This document shows, in pieces, positions 10,477 through 19,318 of a stretch of 35,896 nucleotides of DNA. The DNA comes from Nevskiaceae bacterium (GTDB lineage Bacteria > Pseudomonadota > Gammaproteobacteria > Steroidobacterales > Steroidobacteraceae): positions 1-35,896 of the forward strand of contig VEQP01000028.1 of NCBI GenBank assembly GCA_018883185.1, given 5' to 3'. A program made the position numbers and the translations under genes. Position 1 is the first letter of the stretch. Each line of letters opens with the position of its first letter. The notes beneath the pieces are model-generated. The model worked only from the letters and a program-made list of their open reading frames with translations. It did no database searches and had not been told where the DNA came from.

Positions 10477-12618
10477 TTAGCCCGCTTTGCGCTGCGCGGT
10501 CACAGACTTCGCAGGCGCTGCGGGTTTCTTCGGGCCCTGTATCGGTGTACGCGACAGCGTGACCATGTCGGTCATCACTTCCGCAGCTTGATCGAGCACG
10601 ACGTCCGGTTGCTTGCTCGAGTCGAGATCACCCACGCTGGCGACTGTTGGCTGCGCACGTTCGACGCGTCGTGAGTTCTCGCGCGCGAGGCGCTCCGCCT
10701 CCAGTCGCGTTCGCTCCGCCTTGCGCGCCTCGAGATTGAGCGACAGGCTGCGCCGCTCGCGCTGAGCGTTGAGGGCAGCGATATCGTTGACCAGCCAACG
10801 GTAGTCCGGATCGCGCTGCTGCCGACGATTCTCTTCATCGACGAGCTTTGAGAGCACCACACCGGCGCCATCGACAGGGCTAAAGCTGGCTCCCTGAATG
10901 CGATCCCAGGGCAGGGCGTCATCGAGGGAGCTCTCGCCGACGTCTTCGAGATTGATGGGCGAGGCGAGGGTGACGTCCGGCTCAACGCCCCGATGCTGCG
11001 TGCTCTCGCCCGTGATGCGATAGAACTTACCGATGGTCACGGTCAACTGCCCGTTGACCGGGCGGGCACTCCACCGCGACAGCGGCACGAGGTTTTGTAC
11101 CGTGCCCTTGCCGAAGCTGCGCTGACCGACCACGACGCCGCGTCGATAGTCTTGGATTGCACCGGCGAAGATTTCCGAGGCGGAAGCGCTGAAGCGATCG
11201 ATGAGCACCACGAGCGGGCCGTCGTAGGCGATGCCGCTATCGGGGTCGTCGAGCACTTCTTTTTCGCCGTTCGAGAATTGGACCTGTACGACAGGGCCCC
11301 GATCGACGAACAGCCCCGTCAGCGACTGCGCTTCGGGCAGGAAGCCGCCGCCATTGCCGCGCAGATCCATGACGAGGCCGTCTATCTTTTCGGCCTTGAG
11401 TTCGTCGATCAGGCGGCGCACATCGCGCGTCGTGCTGCGGTAGTTCTCATCGCCCGCCCGCTGCGCGTCGTAGTCTGAGTAAAACCCCGGGACATTAATG
11501 ACGCCGATGCGGTGCTCGCGATCACCGCGCTTGATGATCTTGAGTTCCTTGCGCGCGGCCTGCGCTTCGAGAGTGACCTTGCCGCGGGTGAACTCCACGA
11601 CCTTTTCCGGGCTGCCCGGAGCGGCGCTGACCGGCAGAATCTGCAGGCGCACGACGGTGCCGCCCTTGCCGCGAATGAGCTGTACGACATCGTCGATCCG
11701 CCAGCCGATGACATCGGTCAGCGCGCCTTCCTTGCCTTGCCCGACCGCGGTAATCCGATCGTTCACCGACAGTGTGCCGGCTGCAGCGGCAGGGCCGCCC
11801 TCGATCAGGTTCATGATGGTGACGTAGTCATCCACGGTCTGCAGCGATGCGCCGATGCCCTCGTAATTGAGGCTCATCTGGATCTTGTATTCCTCGGAGT
11901 TGCGCGGCGAGAAATAATTGGAGTGAGGATCAAATGTGCGCGCGTAAGCGTTGAGGAACAACTCGAACACTTCTTCGGGCTTGATCTGCTCGGCGCGCTT
12001 CAGCACCCGATCGTATCGGGTGCGCAGCACGTCGCGGATTTCCGTCCAACTCTTGCCGGCAAGCATCAGGGAAATGGCATCGTTCTTCACGCGCTTGCGC
12101 CAGAGCTCATCGAGTTCAGCTTTGCTCGCCGGCCATGCAGCGCCCTCGCGGTCGAACTCGAACTGCTCATCGAGACTGAAGTCCGGTTCCGTGTCGAGCA
12201 GCGAGAGCGCGTATTGCACCCGCTCGCGGTTGCGCTGCTGATAGCGCGCAAACATGGCGTAGGCCGGTTCGATGTCGCCCGTGCGGATCATGTCGTCGAA
12301 GCGCAAGCGATAGGCTTCGAACTCGGCGATATCGCTGGCCAGAAAATAACTGCGCTGTCCATCCATGCCGTCGAGGAACTTGTCCATCACGCGCGGCGAA
12401 ATCGCATCGTCGATCTTGAGGCGGCTGTAGTGAGCATCCTCGAGTAGCGAGCCGACCTGCCGGGCAATCATCCGCTCACGCGCGCTCGGTGCCAGCGCCC
12501 CCGGCGGCAACACCGAAGTGTTGGCTGTGAGCCGGGACGAGCCTCCGATAGCCAGCAACCCGATGGCGATCGCCGAGACGGCGAGCATGGGGCTGGAACG
12601 GCGAGGAGATGGACTCAT
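10477..12618 (-). CDS. prc: Tail-specific (C-terminal processing) protease Prc
   Basis: Periplasmic S41 serine protease that degrades envelope proteins and trims lipoprotein or peptidoglycan-enzyme C-termini. 713 residues from the ATG at 12618 (E. coli 682). A signal/anchor segment (about 8-28) precedes the N-terminal helical domain. A PDZ domain lies about 245-335, the S41 domain follows with DLRGNGGG near 418-425, and the catalytic dyad is S479 (in SASASE) and K504 (in FGKGTVQ), the same 25-residue spacing as E. coli S452/K477. The C-terminal DUF3340 region is charged and helical. The frame is open 28 codons further upstream but the start chosen begins the signal sequence. Divergent from a small membrane protein gene. 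Confidence 0.94.
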   Translation of the reverse strand: MSPSPRRSSPMLAVSAIAIGLLAIGGSSRLTANTSVLPPGALAPSARERMIARQVGSLLEDAHYSRLKIDDAISPRVMDKFLDGMDGQRSYFLASDIAEFEAYRLRFDDMIRTGDIEPAYAMFARYQQRNRERVQYALSLLDTEPDFSLDEQFEFDREGAAWPASKAELDELWRKRVKNDAISLMLAGKSWTEIRDVLRTRYDRVLKRAEQIKPEEVFELFLNAYARTFDPHSNYFSPRNSEEYKIQMSLNYEGIGASLQTVDDYVTIMNLIEGGPAAAAGTLSVNDRITAVGQGKEGALTDVIGWRIDDVVQLIRGKGGTVVRLQILPVSAAPGSPEKVVEFTRGKVTLEAQAARKELKIIKRGDREHRIGVINVPGFYSDYDAQRAGDENYRSTTRDVRRLIDELKAEKIDGLVMDLRGNGGGFLPEAQSLTGLFVDRGPVVQVQFSNGEKEVLDDPDSGIAYDGPLVVLIDRFSASASEIFAGAIQDYRRGVVVGQRSFGKGTVQNLVPLSRWSARPVNGQLTVTIGKFYRITGESTQHRGVEPDVTLASPINLEDVGESSLDDALPWDRIQGASFSPVDGAGVVLSKLVDEENRRQQRDPDYRWLVNDIAALNAQRERRSLSLNLEARKAERTRLEAERLARENSRRVERAQPTVASVGDLDSSKQPDVVLDQAAEVMTDMVTLSRTPIQGPKKPAAPAKSVTAQRKAG

Positions 12619-12725
12619 GGATACGCTCTTACTGATAAACTCGCCTGCCAGCGTAGATCGCGCGCCCCCGGGCTTCAAGTGTGCCGGGCCGCTAGGCAGC
12701 AAAATATCTGCGCGACAGCTTTAGC

Positions 12726-12732
12726 AGGGAGG
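12726..12732 (+). promoter_or_regulatory. Strong ribosome binding site of the small membrane protein
   Basis: AGGGAGG, 6 bases before the ATG at 12739. It is the best evidence that the short frame is translated and fixes its start against an upstream frame. Confidence 0.7.
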
Positions 12733-12738
12733 CGTTGC

Positions 12739-13035
12739 ATGCGCCCGTTGGCCATGTTGCTCGGTGTCATTCTCGGTTCGACGGTTTCGATCACCGTCGC
12801 ACTGGGGTTGACCCTCGTCGTCTTCCTGTTCCTGCCCGAATACGCCAGCCGTATTGGCGAGGAGTTCCCCCCGTTGCTGCGCACGCTCGCAGGCTCTGCG
12901 GTGCTCGCGGTGATTGCCGGGCTCGGGTTCTACGGAGAGTTGCGCGAGCAGGGCTGGCGCCGGTATCCGCAAGTCGTTTTGTTCCTGCTGCTCGCGTTCA
13001 TCGGCTGGTGGTACTGGCCGAGCGAGCAGGGTTGA
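12739..13035 (+). CDS. Small inner-membrane protein of unknown function
   Basis: A 98-residue hydrophobic protein that I do not recognise. Three likely membrane segments: about 3-32 (after MRPLAML, rich in Leu, Val, Thr), about 50-68 (TLAGSAVLAVIAGLGFYG) and about 80-94 (VVLFLLLAFIGWWYW). A basic stretch REQGWRRYP separates the last two. It starts after a very good ribosome site, is divergent from prc (120 bases between) and precedes the M28 lipoprotein peptidase by 29 bases, so it may be co-transcribed with that peptidase. Confidence 0.7.
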   Translation: MRPLAMLLGVILGSTVSITVALGLTLVVFLFLPEYASRIGEEFPPLLRTLAGSAVLAVIAGLGFYGELREQGWRRYPQVVLFLLLAFIGWWYWPSEQG

Positions 13036-13054
13036 GTGGTTTCCAAAGAGCTCG

Positions 13055-13058
13055 GGAG
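13055..13058 (+). promoter_or_regulatory. Ribosome binding site that sets the M28 peptidase start
   Basis: GGAG lies directly against the ATG at 13059 but 6 bases before the ATG at 13065, so it favours the second ATG. Confidence 0.55.
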
Positions 13059-13064
13059 ATGCTG

Positions 13065-14705
13065 ATGCTACGCCTCCAAAAAGTGCTGTTGCTGTGCCTC
13101 GTGGCGGTGGTTGCCGGCTGTGCTGGCCTCGGCGCTGTGCAGGCCCCGCTGATTTCGGCCGAAGAGTACGCCCGCCACATTGCCACGCTTTCCGCCGACG
13201 AATTCGAGGGTCGCAAGCCCGGCACTGCGGGTGAGCGTAAAACGGTCGAGTACCTGGTGGACGAATTCAAAAAACTGGGCCTTGAGCCCGGCAATGGCGA
13301 TTCGTTCCTGCAGCAGGTGCCGATCGTCGAAATCACGGCGGGCAGCGACGCTCGCTTGCAACTCGGCAGCATCGATTTGAAGTACATGCAGGACATGGTC
13401 ATCTGGACCAAGCGGCTGGTGCCGCAGATCGCTCTCGCCGACAGTCCGCTCGTGTTCGTGGGTCATGGCGTGGTAGCGCCCGAGCTTGGCTGGAACGATT
13501 ACGCCGGCGTCGACATGCGCGGCAAGACCGCGGTGATCCTGATCAACGACCCGGGCTTCGCCACCAACGATCCGCAACTGTTCCGCGGTCGGGCCATGAC
13601 CTACTACGGTCGCTGGACCTACAAGTTCGAGGAAGCGATGCGTCAGGGCGCGGCCGGTGCCTTGATCATCCACGACGATGTGCCCGCGGCCTACCCCTGG
13701 GATACCGTGCAAAACAGCTGGAGTGGTCCGCAGCTCGACACCGTCGCGGCAGACGGCAACGCCGGACGCGCCGCCATCGAGGGCTGGATTACGCGCGCAG
13801 CAGGCGATGCACTGTTACGCCAGAACGGGCTCAGCTACGAGCAGATGCTGCAGGCGGCGAGTCGCCCTGGATTCAAGCCGATCGAGTTGGCGCAGCGCGC
13901 GAGCGGCTCGCTGAGCAATGCCATTCGTCGATCAAACTCACCGAACGTGATCGCGCGCCTGCCCGGGAGCAAGCACCCGGATGAGTACGTGTTTTACATG
14001 GCTCACTGGGATCACCTCGGTCGGGCCTTTGGGCGCTCCGGCGACACGATCTTTAACGGCGCCCTAGACAATGCGACGGGGACCTCTGGTTTGCTCACCC
14101 TCGCCAAGGCCTACAGCGAGTTGCGCCCCCGACCGGAGCGTACGATCGTGTTTCTCGCCGTGACGCTGGAGGAGAGCGGGCTGCTGGGCTCGGCGTATTA
14201 CGTCGCCAACCCCGTGTACCCGCTCAATCGGACTGTGGCGGCATTCAACATGGATGCGATCAGCTGGGGTGGGCCGACCAAGGATGTGACGGTAGTCGGG
14301 TACGGTGCCTCGGAACTCGAGGACTATCTCGTGAGAGCCGCGCGGCGACAGGATCGCGTCGTCCAGCCCGAGCCCACGCCGGAGAACGGCTTCTTTTTCC
14401 GTTCCGACCATTTCAACTTCGCTAAAGTCGGCGTGCCGGCGCTTTACATCAAGCTCGGCGTCGAAGATCGCGAGAAGGGCGCGGAGTGGGCTAAGGCCCG
14501 CAACGCTGAATTCACGCTAAAGGATTATCACAAGCCCTCGGATGAGTTCCGGCCCGGCACGGACCTGCGCGGCGGGCTAGAGGATCTCAATCTGCTCTTC
14601 GATATCGGTCGACAGATCGCCAACGAGCGTCGCTTCCCGCAGTGGTATCCGCAGAGCGAGTTTCGCGCGGCGCGCGACCGCAGCCTGCAGGGTCAGAGTC
14701 GCTGA
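13065..14705 (+). CDS. M28 family zinc peptidase, lipoprotein
   Basis: A 546-residue secreted aminopeptidase-type zinc peptidase. The N-terminus is a lipoprotein signal with lipobox VVAGC (Cys19). A PA-like insert spans about 125-290. The M28 zinc site is visible as H314 in AHWDHLG, bridging D335 in GALDNATG, catalytic E369 and ligand E370 in LEESG, D397 in NMDAIS, and the late His in FRSDHF. It would cleave peptides at the outer membrane or in the periplasm. Substrate is unknown. An ATG 6 bases earlier is less well spaced from the ribosome site. The end overlaps the next minus-strand gene by 13 bases. Confidence 0.92.
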   Translation: MLRLQKVLLLCLVAVVAGCAGLGAVQAPLISAEEYARHIATLSADEFEGRKPGTAGERKTVEYLVDEFKKLGLEPGNGDSFLQQVPIVEITAGSDARLQLGSIDLKYMQDMVIWTKRLVPQIALADSPLVFVGHGVVAPELGWNDYAGVDMRGKTAVILINDPGFATNDPQLFRGRAMTYYGRWTYKFEEAMRQGAAGALIIHDDVPAAYPWDTVQNSWSGPQLDTVAADGNAGRAAIEGWITRAAGDALLRQNGLSYEQMLQAASRPGFKPIELAQRASGSLSNAIRRSNSPNVIARLPGSKHPDEYVFYMAHWDHLGRAFGRSGDTIFNGALDNATGTSGLLTLAKAYSELRPRPERTIVFLAVTLEESGLLGSAYYVANPVYPLNRTVAAFNMDAISWGGPTKDVTVVGYGASELEDYLVRAARRQDRVVQPEPTPENGFFFRSDHFNFAKVGVPALYIKLGVEDREKGAEWAKARNAEFTLKDYHKPSDEFRPGTDLRGGLEDLNLLFDIGRQIANERRFPQWYPQSEFRAARDRSLQGQSR

Positions 14706-14971
14706 CCGACTGCAACGGCTAGGCGCGCTGCGCTCAGCAGCACGAACGGCCCGAGCAATACGATCCACGCGGCCAGCGAGCCTGCGACGATCTGCTGCGC
14801 GAAATCGCCCCAGAGGGCGAACAGACCGCCGTTGGCGTAGGGCCCGAGCAGCGCGCGGCCGGTCAGCCAGATGAGCGGCGGTGCGGCAAACGCGCCAGCC
14901 GCCAGCGACCACAGCAGGATGCGCGTTTCGCGCGCGAGCAGCAGGTTCACGGGCAAGTCTTTGCGGGTCAT
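14693..14971 (-). CDS. Small membrane protein of unknown function
   Basis: A 92-residue protein from the ATG at 14971 with two clear membrane segments: about 18-42 (ILLWSLAAGAFAAPPLIWLTG) and about 60-84 (QQIVAGSLAAWIVLLGPFVLL). The N-terminus is basic (MTRKDLPVNLLLARETR). I do not recognise the family. It is divergent from the Gfo/Idh/MocA gene, only 18 bases apart, and its 3' end overlaps the M28 peptidase gene. A longer frame to 15043 exists but would run into the neighbour's coding sequence. Confidence 0.6.
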   Translation of the reverse strand: MTRKDLPVNLLLARETRILLWSLAAGAFAAPPLIWLTGRALLGPYANGGLFALWGDFAQQIVAGSLAAWIVLLGPFVLLSAARLAVAVGQRL

Positions 14972-14989
14972 TTGCGCGCATAATAAGCC

Positions 14990-15964
14990 ATGCAGACGCT
15001 TCGGACAGCGGTGATTGGCGCCGGATACCTCGGTCGATTCCACGCGCAGAAGTACGCGGCCGAGGCTGCGGCCGGCTCAGGTTGCACGCTGGTCGGTGTG
15101 GTTGATCCGCGACCCGAGGCGCGCGAGGCCTTGGCGCGCGAGCTCGGCACGAGCGCTTACGCCGACCACCGCGAGTTGCTCGGCAAGGTCGATGCAGTCA
15201 GCGTGGTCACGACCACCCCGGCGCACTTTGCGATCAGTCGGGATTTCCTGCAGGCGGGCGCCCACGTGCTCGTCGAAAAACCGATCACGGAGACGGTCGC
15301 CGAGGCGCGCGAGCTGATTGCCGTGGCGGCGGCGGCGGGCCGGGTGTTGCAAGTCGGGCATCTGGAACGATTCAACCCGGCGGTCGTAGCGGCCGAGCAG
15401 GCGCTGCACGGGGCACGGTTCATTGAGTGTCAGCGGCTCGCGCCTTTCAAAGAGCGCGGCACCGACGTGAACGTCGTGCTTGATCTGATGATCCACGACA
15501 TCGATATCGTGCAAAGCATCGTCGGTCGACCGATCGAATCGATCGATGCGGTCGGTACCTCCGTGTTTTCCGGTGCCGTGGATATCGCCAATGCGCGTCT
15601 GCGCTTTGCGGGGGGCTGCGTGGCCAACGTCACGGCGAGTCGCGTCAGCATGAAGACCGAACGCAAACTGCGTGTGTTTCGTGACGATGCCTATCTTTCC
15701 ATCGATCTGCAGCAGCGCATTCTCACTACCATCGCCAAACGTGACGGAGCACTCGAACCCGGGCAGTTGCCGGTGCACATCGATGAGCGCAGTTTCGAGC
15801 AGGCCGATGCGTTGCGTGAGGAGATCCGCGCCTTCCTCGGCTGCATCCGCGAAGGGCGCGCGCCAGTGGTCAGTGGCGAAGATGGTCTGCTGGCACTCGA
15901 GACTGCCATTCGAATCACCGCATTGCTGGCTGAACAGAACGCCAAAGGGGGAGTCGCAACGTGA
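14990..15964 (+). CDS. Gfo/Idh/MocA family NAD(P)-dependent oxidoreductase
   Basis: A 324-residue dehydrogenase with an N-terminal Rossmann fold (GAGYLG at 10-15) and the family EKP motif at 96-98 (the lysine aids hydride transfer), then a C-terminal alpha/beta substrate domain with HLERFNP and MIHDIDI. Members oxidise or reduce sugars, inositols, nucleotide sugars or biliverdin. The HLERFNP/HDIDI pattern resembles members near lipid A or nucleotide-sugar genes, but nothing nearby confirms that. First gene of the operon; its ATG lies 18 bases from the divergent membrane protein start, leaving little room for a promoter. The stop overlaps the next GTG by 4 bases. Confidence 0.88.
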   Translation: MQTLRTAVIGAGYLGRFHAQKYAAEAAAGSGCTLVGVVDPRPEAREALARELGTSAYADHRELLGKVDAVSVVTTTPAHFAISRDFLQAGAHVLVEKPITETVAEARELIAVAAAAGRVLQVGHLERFNPAVVAAEQALHGARFIECQRLAPFKERGTDVNVVLDLMIHDIDIVQSIVGRPIESIDAVGTSVFSGAVDIANARLRFAGGCVANVTASRVSMKTERKLRVFRDDAYLSIDLQQRILTTIAKRDGALEPGQLPVHIDERSFEQADALREEIRAFLGCIREGRAPVVSGEDGLLALETAIRITALLAEQNAKGGVAT

Positions 15965-16884
15965 GCACACCGACACACTTGCACCGCGCCGCGCGGCCTG
16001 TGACGGTCGCCGCCACGCAATTTGCCTGTAGTTGGGATGCCGCTGCCAATCTGCGCAACGCGGAGCGCATGATCCGCGAGGCTGCAGCGAAGGGTGCGCA
16101 GATCATCCTGCTGCAGGAGCTTTTCGAGACGCCGTACTTCTGTATCGAACAGGATGCGCGGCATTTCGCACTCGCCACGACTCTCGATGAGAATCCTGCC
16201 GTGCGCCGCTTCGCCGACGTGGCGCGTGAACTCGGCGTCGTGTTGCCGGTGAGTTTTTTCGAGCGCGCGGGACAGGTCTGCTTCAACAGCATCGCCATTA
16301 TCGATGCCGATGGACGCGTGCTCGGCGTGTACCGCAAGTCGCACATCCCGAACGGCCCGGGCTATCAGGAAAAGCATTACTTCAGTCCGGGCGACACCGG
16401 CTTTCGGGTCTGGTCGACGCGCTACGGGCGCATCGGTGTGGGCATTTGCTGGGATCAGTGGTTCCCGGAATGCGCGCGCGCGATGGCGCTCATGGGCGCG
16501 GAGCTGCTGCTCTATCCGACCGCCATCGGCAGCGAGCCGCCGCCGGCGCCGAACGTCGACTCGCGCGAGCATTGGCAGCGCACGCAGCAGGGGCATGCTG
16601 CGGCCAACGTGATGCCGCTCATCGCCTCGAACCGCTGGGGCGTGGAGCGCTCGTTGCAAGACCCCGAGGGACTGTACCTGCGTTTCTACGGCTCATCGTT
16701 CATCGCCGATGCCAGTGGTGCCAAGGTCGCCGAGGCGCCGCAGGACGCCGACGCCGTGCTGGTCGCAAGCTTTGATCTCGAGCTTCTCGCGCAGCAGCGC
16801 GCCAATTGGTATGTGTTTCGTGATCGACGACCCGAGCTCTACTCGGCGCTCTGCACCTTTGATGGAGTGATTCCGCAGCGGTGA
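15961..16884 (+). CDS. aguB: N-carbamoylputrescine amidase
   Basis: Nitrilase-superfamily amidohydrolase that splits N-carbamoylputrescine to putrescine, CO2 and ammonia in the agmatine route of polyamine synthesis. 307 residues from the GTG at 15961. The catalytic triad is E53 (LQELFETPYF), K126 (YRKSHIP) and C163 (GICWDQWFPE). NGPGYQEKHYFSPGDTGF and ALMGAELLLYPTAIGSEP are characteristic of AguB rather than of other nitrilases. Agmatine deiminase (aguA), its usual neighbour, is not in the window. It overlaps both neighbours by 4 bases. Confidence 0.9.
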   Translation: MSTPTHLHRAARPVTVAATQFACSWDAAANLRNAERMIREAAAKGAQIILLQELFETPYFCIEQDARHFALATTLDENPAVRRFADVARELGVVLPVSFFERAGQVCFNSIAIIDADGRVLGVYRKSHIPNGPGYQEKHYFSPGDTGFRVWSTRYGRIGVGICWDQWFPECARAMALMGAELLLYPTAIGSEPPPAPNVDSREHWQRTQQGHAAANVMPLIASNRWGVERSLQDPEGLYLRFYGSSFIADASGAKVAEAPQDADAVLVASFDLELLAQQRANWYVFRDRRPELYSALCTFDGVIPQR

Positions 16885-17939
16885 AGCCGATCCCGGTACG
16901 CGTCCTGACCGGACCTTTGGGTTGCGGCAAGACCACCGCGATCGCTGCGTTGCTCGCCGCCAAGCCACCCGAAGAAAACTGGGTGGTATTGCTCAACGAA
17001 TTCACCGATGCCGGCATCGATGCGCTCACGGTCGCAGCCGCGGCTCGCGGCGCGTATGACGTGCGTTTGGTGCCGGGCGGTTGTCTTTGCTGCACGGGTG
17101 AAGCGGACTTTCGCCGAACACTGCGCGAACTCATTGACGAGGTGCGGCCCGCACGGATTCTCGTCGAGCCCTCCGGCATTGGCCATCCGACCGGCATCGT
17201 CGAGGAGCTGCTGGCGCATGAGTCGACAGGGCAGCTGCAACTAGAAACCGTGGTGGCGATGGTGGATCCCGAGCGCCTGGCGGGCTTGGTCGAGGGTTCC
17301 GCCCACGACGAATTACAGGCGGCGGTCGACATCGCCGATGTGCTGGTGTTGTCGAAAGCCGATCTGGCCTCGACCGAGACGGCGCAGCAGTTTGCGCACT
17401 TTGCCGCAGGCTTGTACCCGCCCAAACTCAGGCTTGCCCACAGTCTCCGCGGTGAGATTCCCGCAGCGGTTTGGCAGCCGACATCGACACCGCGGTCATT
17501 CGCGCCGCCGGTTTTTGTCGAGAACCAGCGCTCGGTCAGCGCTCATGGTCACGCGCATGGTGAGGGTGAGGAGTCCGAAGTTGCAGCCGGCGCGGTCGCG
17601 TTGTCCCAGGGTGGCGAGCGACAGTCGTACTTCGCGGTTCGACGCCACGGCGCGCGCTGGACGTTCCCGCGACGGCAGGCTTTCTCGCGCGTCCGACTCT
17701 TGGCGGCGCTCGGTTCGACGCTTGAGCAGTGGGCCCCTGAACTGGGTCAAGTCGAGCGCATCAAGGCCGTGGTTCGCGTCAGCGAGGACGAATGGCTGTT
17801 GGTGCAACGCGTGGGTGAGTCGCTGTCGGTCGAACCCTCGGCGTGGCGTCGCGACAATCGACTCGAAGTGCTCTGCGCCGCCGATACCGCGTGGCAGCCG
17901 GAGGCCTGGGATCAGCTCTGGCAACGGTGTCTGCAGTGA
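16881..17939 (+). CDS. COG0523 (CobW/ZNG1-type) metal-related GTPase
   Basis: A 352-residue G3E-family GTPase; the group serves as metallochaperones or in cobalamin synthesis. Walker A GPLGCGKTT at 11-19, LNEFTDAGID (38-47), the metal-binding CxCC at 68-71 (GGCLCC), VEPSGIGHP (95-103) and a G4-like SKAD at 158-161 in place of NKxD. A short histidine-rich stretch HGHAH at 222-226 in the linker is typical of zinc-related members. A CobW C-terminal domain follows to the end. Start GTG at 16881 overlaps aguB; the stop overlaps the glycerate kinase start. No metal-responsive operator was recognised, so the metal and the client are open. Confidence 0.88.
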   Translation: MKPIPVRVLTGPLGCGKTTAIAALLAAKPPEENWVVLLNEFTDAGIDALTVAAAARGAYDVRLVPGGCLCCTGEADFRRTLRELIDEVRPARILVEPSGIGHPTGIVEELLAHESTGQLQLETVVAMVDPERLAGLVEGSAHDELQAAVDIADVLVLSKADLASTETAQQFAHFAAGLYPPKLRLAHSLRGEIPAAVWQPTSTPRSFAPPVFVENQRSVSAHGHAHGEGEESEVAAGAVALSQGGERQSYFAVRRHGARWTFPRRQAFSRVRLLAALGSTLEQWAPELGQVERIKAVVRVSEDEWLLVQRVGESLSVEPSAWRRDNRLEVLCAADTAWQPEAWDQLWQRCLQ

Positions 17940-19309
17940 AGATCGGGGATACGGCTGAGGCACGAGCCCTGTTGCGCGAGTTGTATCGCGTAGCCGTCGA
18001 TAGCGTCGATGGGGCGCACGTGCTTGCGACCTACGCGACGGTACGCGAGGACCAGTGGTGTTTCGAGCGGGGAGGGCGTGCCCTTCGTCTGCCGCTGCCG
18101 GCGCGCGGCGAAGGAGGGCGGTTGCGCCTGATCGGCATCGGCAAAGTCGCGGCGCCCATGGTCGAAGGCGTGCTCGCCAGTCTCGGCGCAGCGCATCAGC
18201 CCGACGATGCCTTGCTGATCGTGCCCGCTGTGGCGGAGGCGCGTGCGAGGCAGCTCTCCGCACAGTTCACCGTCTGCGTCGGTGATCATCCGTTGCCGGG
18301 TGCCGCCAGCGGTCTGGCAGGGCAGGCCCTCATCGAGTTCATCGGTACGCCACAAGCCACCGATCGCTACATCGTGCTGTTGAGTGGCGGTGCTTCGGCG
18401 CTTTGCGCCGTGCCCGCCGCGGGGCTCACGCTCGCCGACAAACAACTCGCCACGGAACTGACGATGCGCGCGGGTGCGCCCATCGAGGAGCTCAATACAC
18501 TGCGTCGCGCACTCTCGGCGATCAAGGGCGGTGGCTTGGCGCGGCGGCTCGCGCCGGCGCAGTTCGTGACCGTGGCGATTTCCGACGTGCGCAGTGACGA
18601 TCCGACCGTGATCGGCTCGGCGCCTACCGTGGATTGCATGCAAGAGCCACATCGAATCGTGGAACGCTTGACGGTACGCGGCGTGTGGCCGCGGTTGCCG
18701 CGCCGCGTGCAGGCGCTGCTGCAACAGCAAGCGCTCGCACCGACACAGGCTGGCTTGCCGGCTGCTGCATCGTCTCCCTACGCGGTGATCGCCTCGCTTG
18801 ATGATGCCTTGCAGGCAGTGCATCGCGAAGCGCAGCGTCGCGCCATCACGGTGCACGCGCTCGGCCGTACGTTCTACGACTCAACTACGGTGCACGCGGC
18901 AGAGTTGGCGCGCCGCCTTAACGCGGAGCGCGAGCTGGGCAGCGACGCGGGCGCTCGTCCCGTGCTGTGGCTGGCGGGCGGCGAACCGGTCGTCACGTTG
19001 CGCGGGCAGGGCCGTGGTGGCCGCGCTCAGCACTTCGCTTTGCAGCTGGCCGAGCGCATCGATGGCGTTCCGGCGGTCTGCGTGCTGGCGGCCGGCACCG
19101 ATGGGCGGGATGGACCGACTGATGCGGCCGGTGGTTTTGCCGATGGAGGGACGTGGACTCGCATCCGCGCTGCCGGAGGTGATCCCGTGGCTCTGCTCGC
19201 GGACGACGATTCACACCAGGCGCTCGCACTCGCCGGCGATCTGTTCCGCACCGAGGCCACAGCGACGAATGTCGCCGATCTCGTGATGGCGATCGCGGGC
19301 TACCGGTAG
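17936..19309 (+). CDS. Glycerate 2-kinase, MOFRL/TtuD family
   Basis: ATP-dependent phosphorylation of D-glycerate, in this family to 2-phosphoglycerate. 457 residues from a GTG at 17936. Motifs in order: GIGKVAAPM near 67-75, DHPLPGA (117-123), LLSGGASAL (148-156), NTLRRALSAIKGGGLAR (187-203), AISDVRSDDPTVIGSAPT, and the C-terminal MOFRL part with AGTDGRDGPTDAAGGF. No glyoxylate/tartronate genes (gcl, hyi, glxR) are nearby, so it is not in the usual photorespiratory or allantoin setting. It overlaps the CobW-type gene by 4 bases and leads directly into npdG. A role in making the phospho-acid precursor of F420 is a hypothesis from position. Confidence 0.9.
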   Translation: MKIGDTAEARALLRELYRVAVDSVDGAHVLATYATVREDQWCFERGGRALRLPLPARGEGGRLRLIGIGKVAAPMVEGVLASLGAAHQPDDALLIVPAVAEARARQLSAQFTVCVGDHPLPGAASGLAGQALIEFIGTPQATDRYIVLLSGGASALCAVPAAGLTLADKQLATELTMRAGAPIEELNTLRRALSAIKGGGLARRLAPAQFVTVAISDVRSDDPTVIGSAPTVDCMQEPHRIVERLTVRGVWPRLPRRVQALLQQQALAPTQAGLPAAASSPYAVIASLDDALQAVHREAQRRAITVHALGRTFYDSTTVHAAELARRLNAERELGSDAGARPVLWLAGGEPVVTLRGQGRGGRAQHFALQLAERIDGVPAVCVLAAGTDGRDGPTDAAGGFADGGTWTRIRAAGGDPVALLADDDSHQALALAGDLFRTEATATNVADLVMAIAGYR

Positions 19310-19318
19310 AATACGGCC

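Noticed and set aside
11512..12447. 311-codon open frame on the plus strand inside prc
   Set aside because: Antisense to a well-supported protease gene; long shadow frames are expected at this GC content.
14978..14984. CATAAT as a -10 box for the Gfo/Idh operon
   Set aside because: It lies only a few bases before the ATG and the possible TTGCGG -35 is 12 bases away, too close for a sigma70 promoter.
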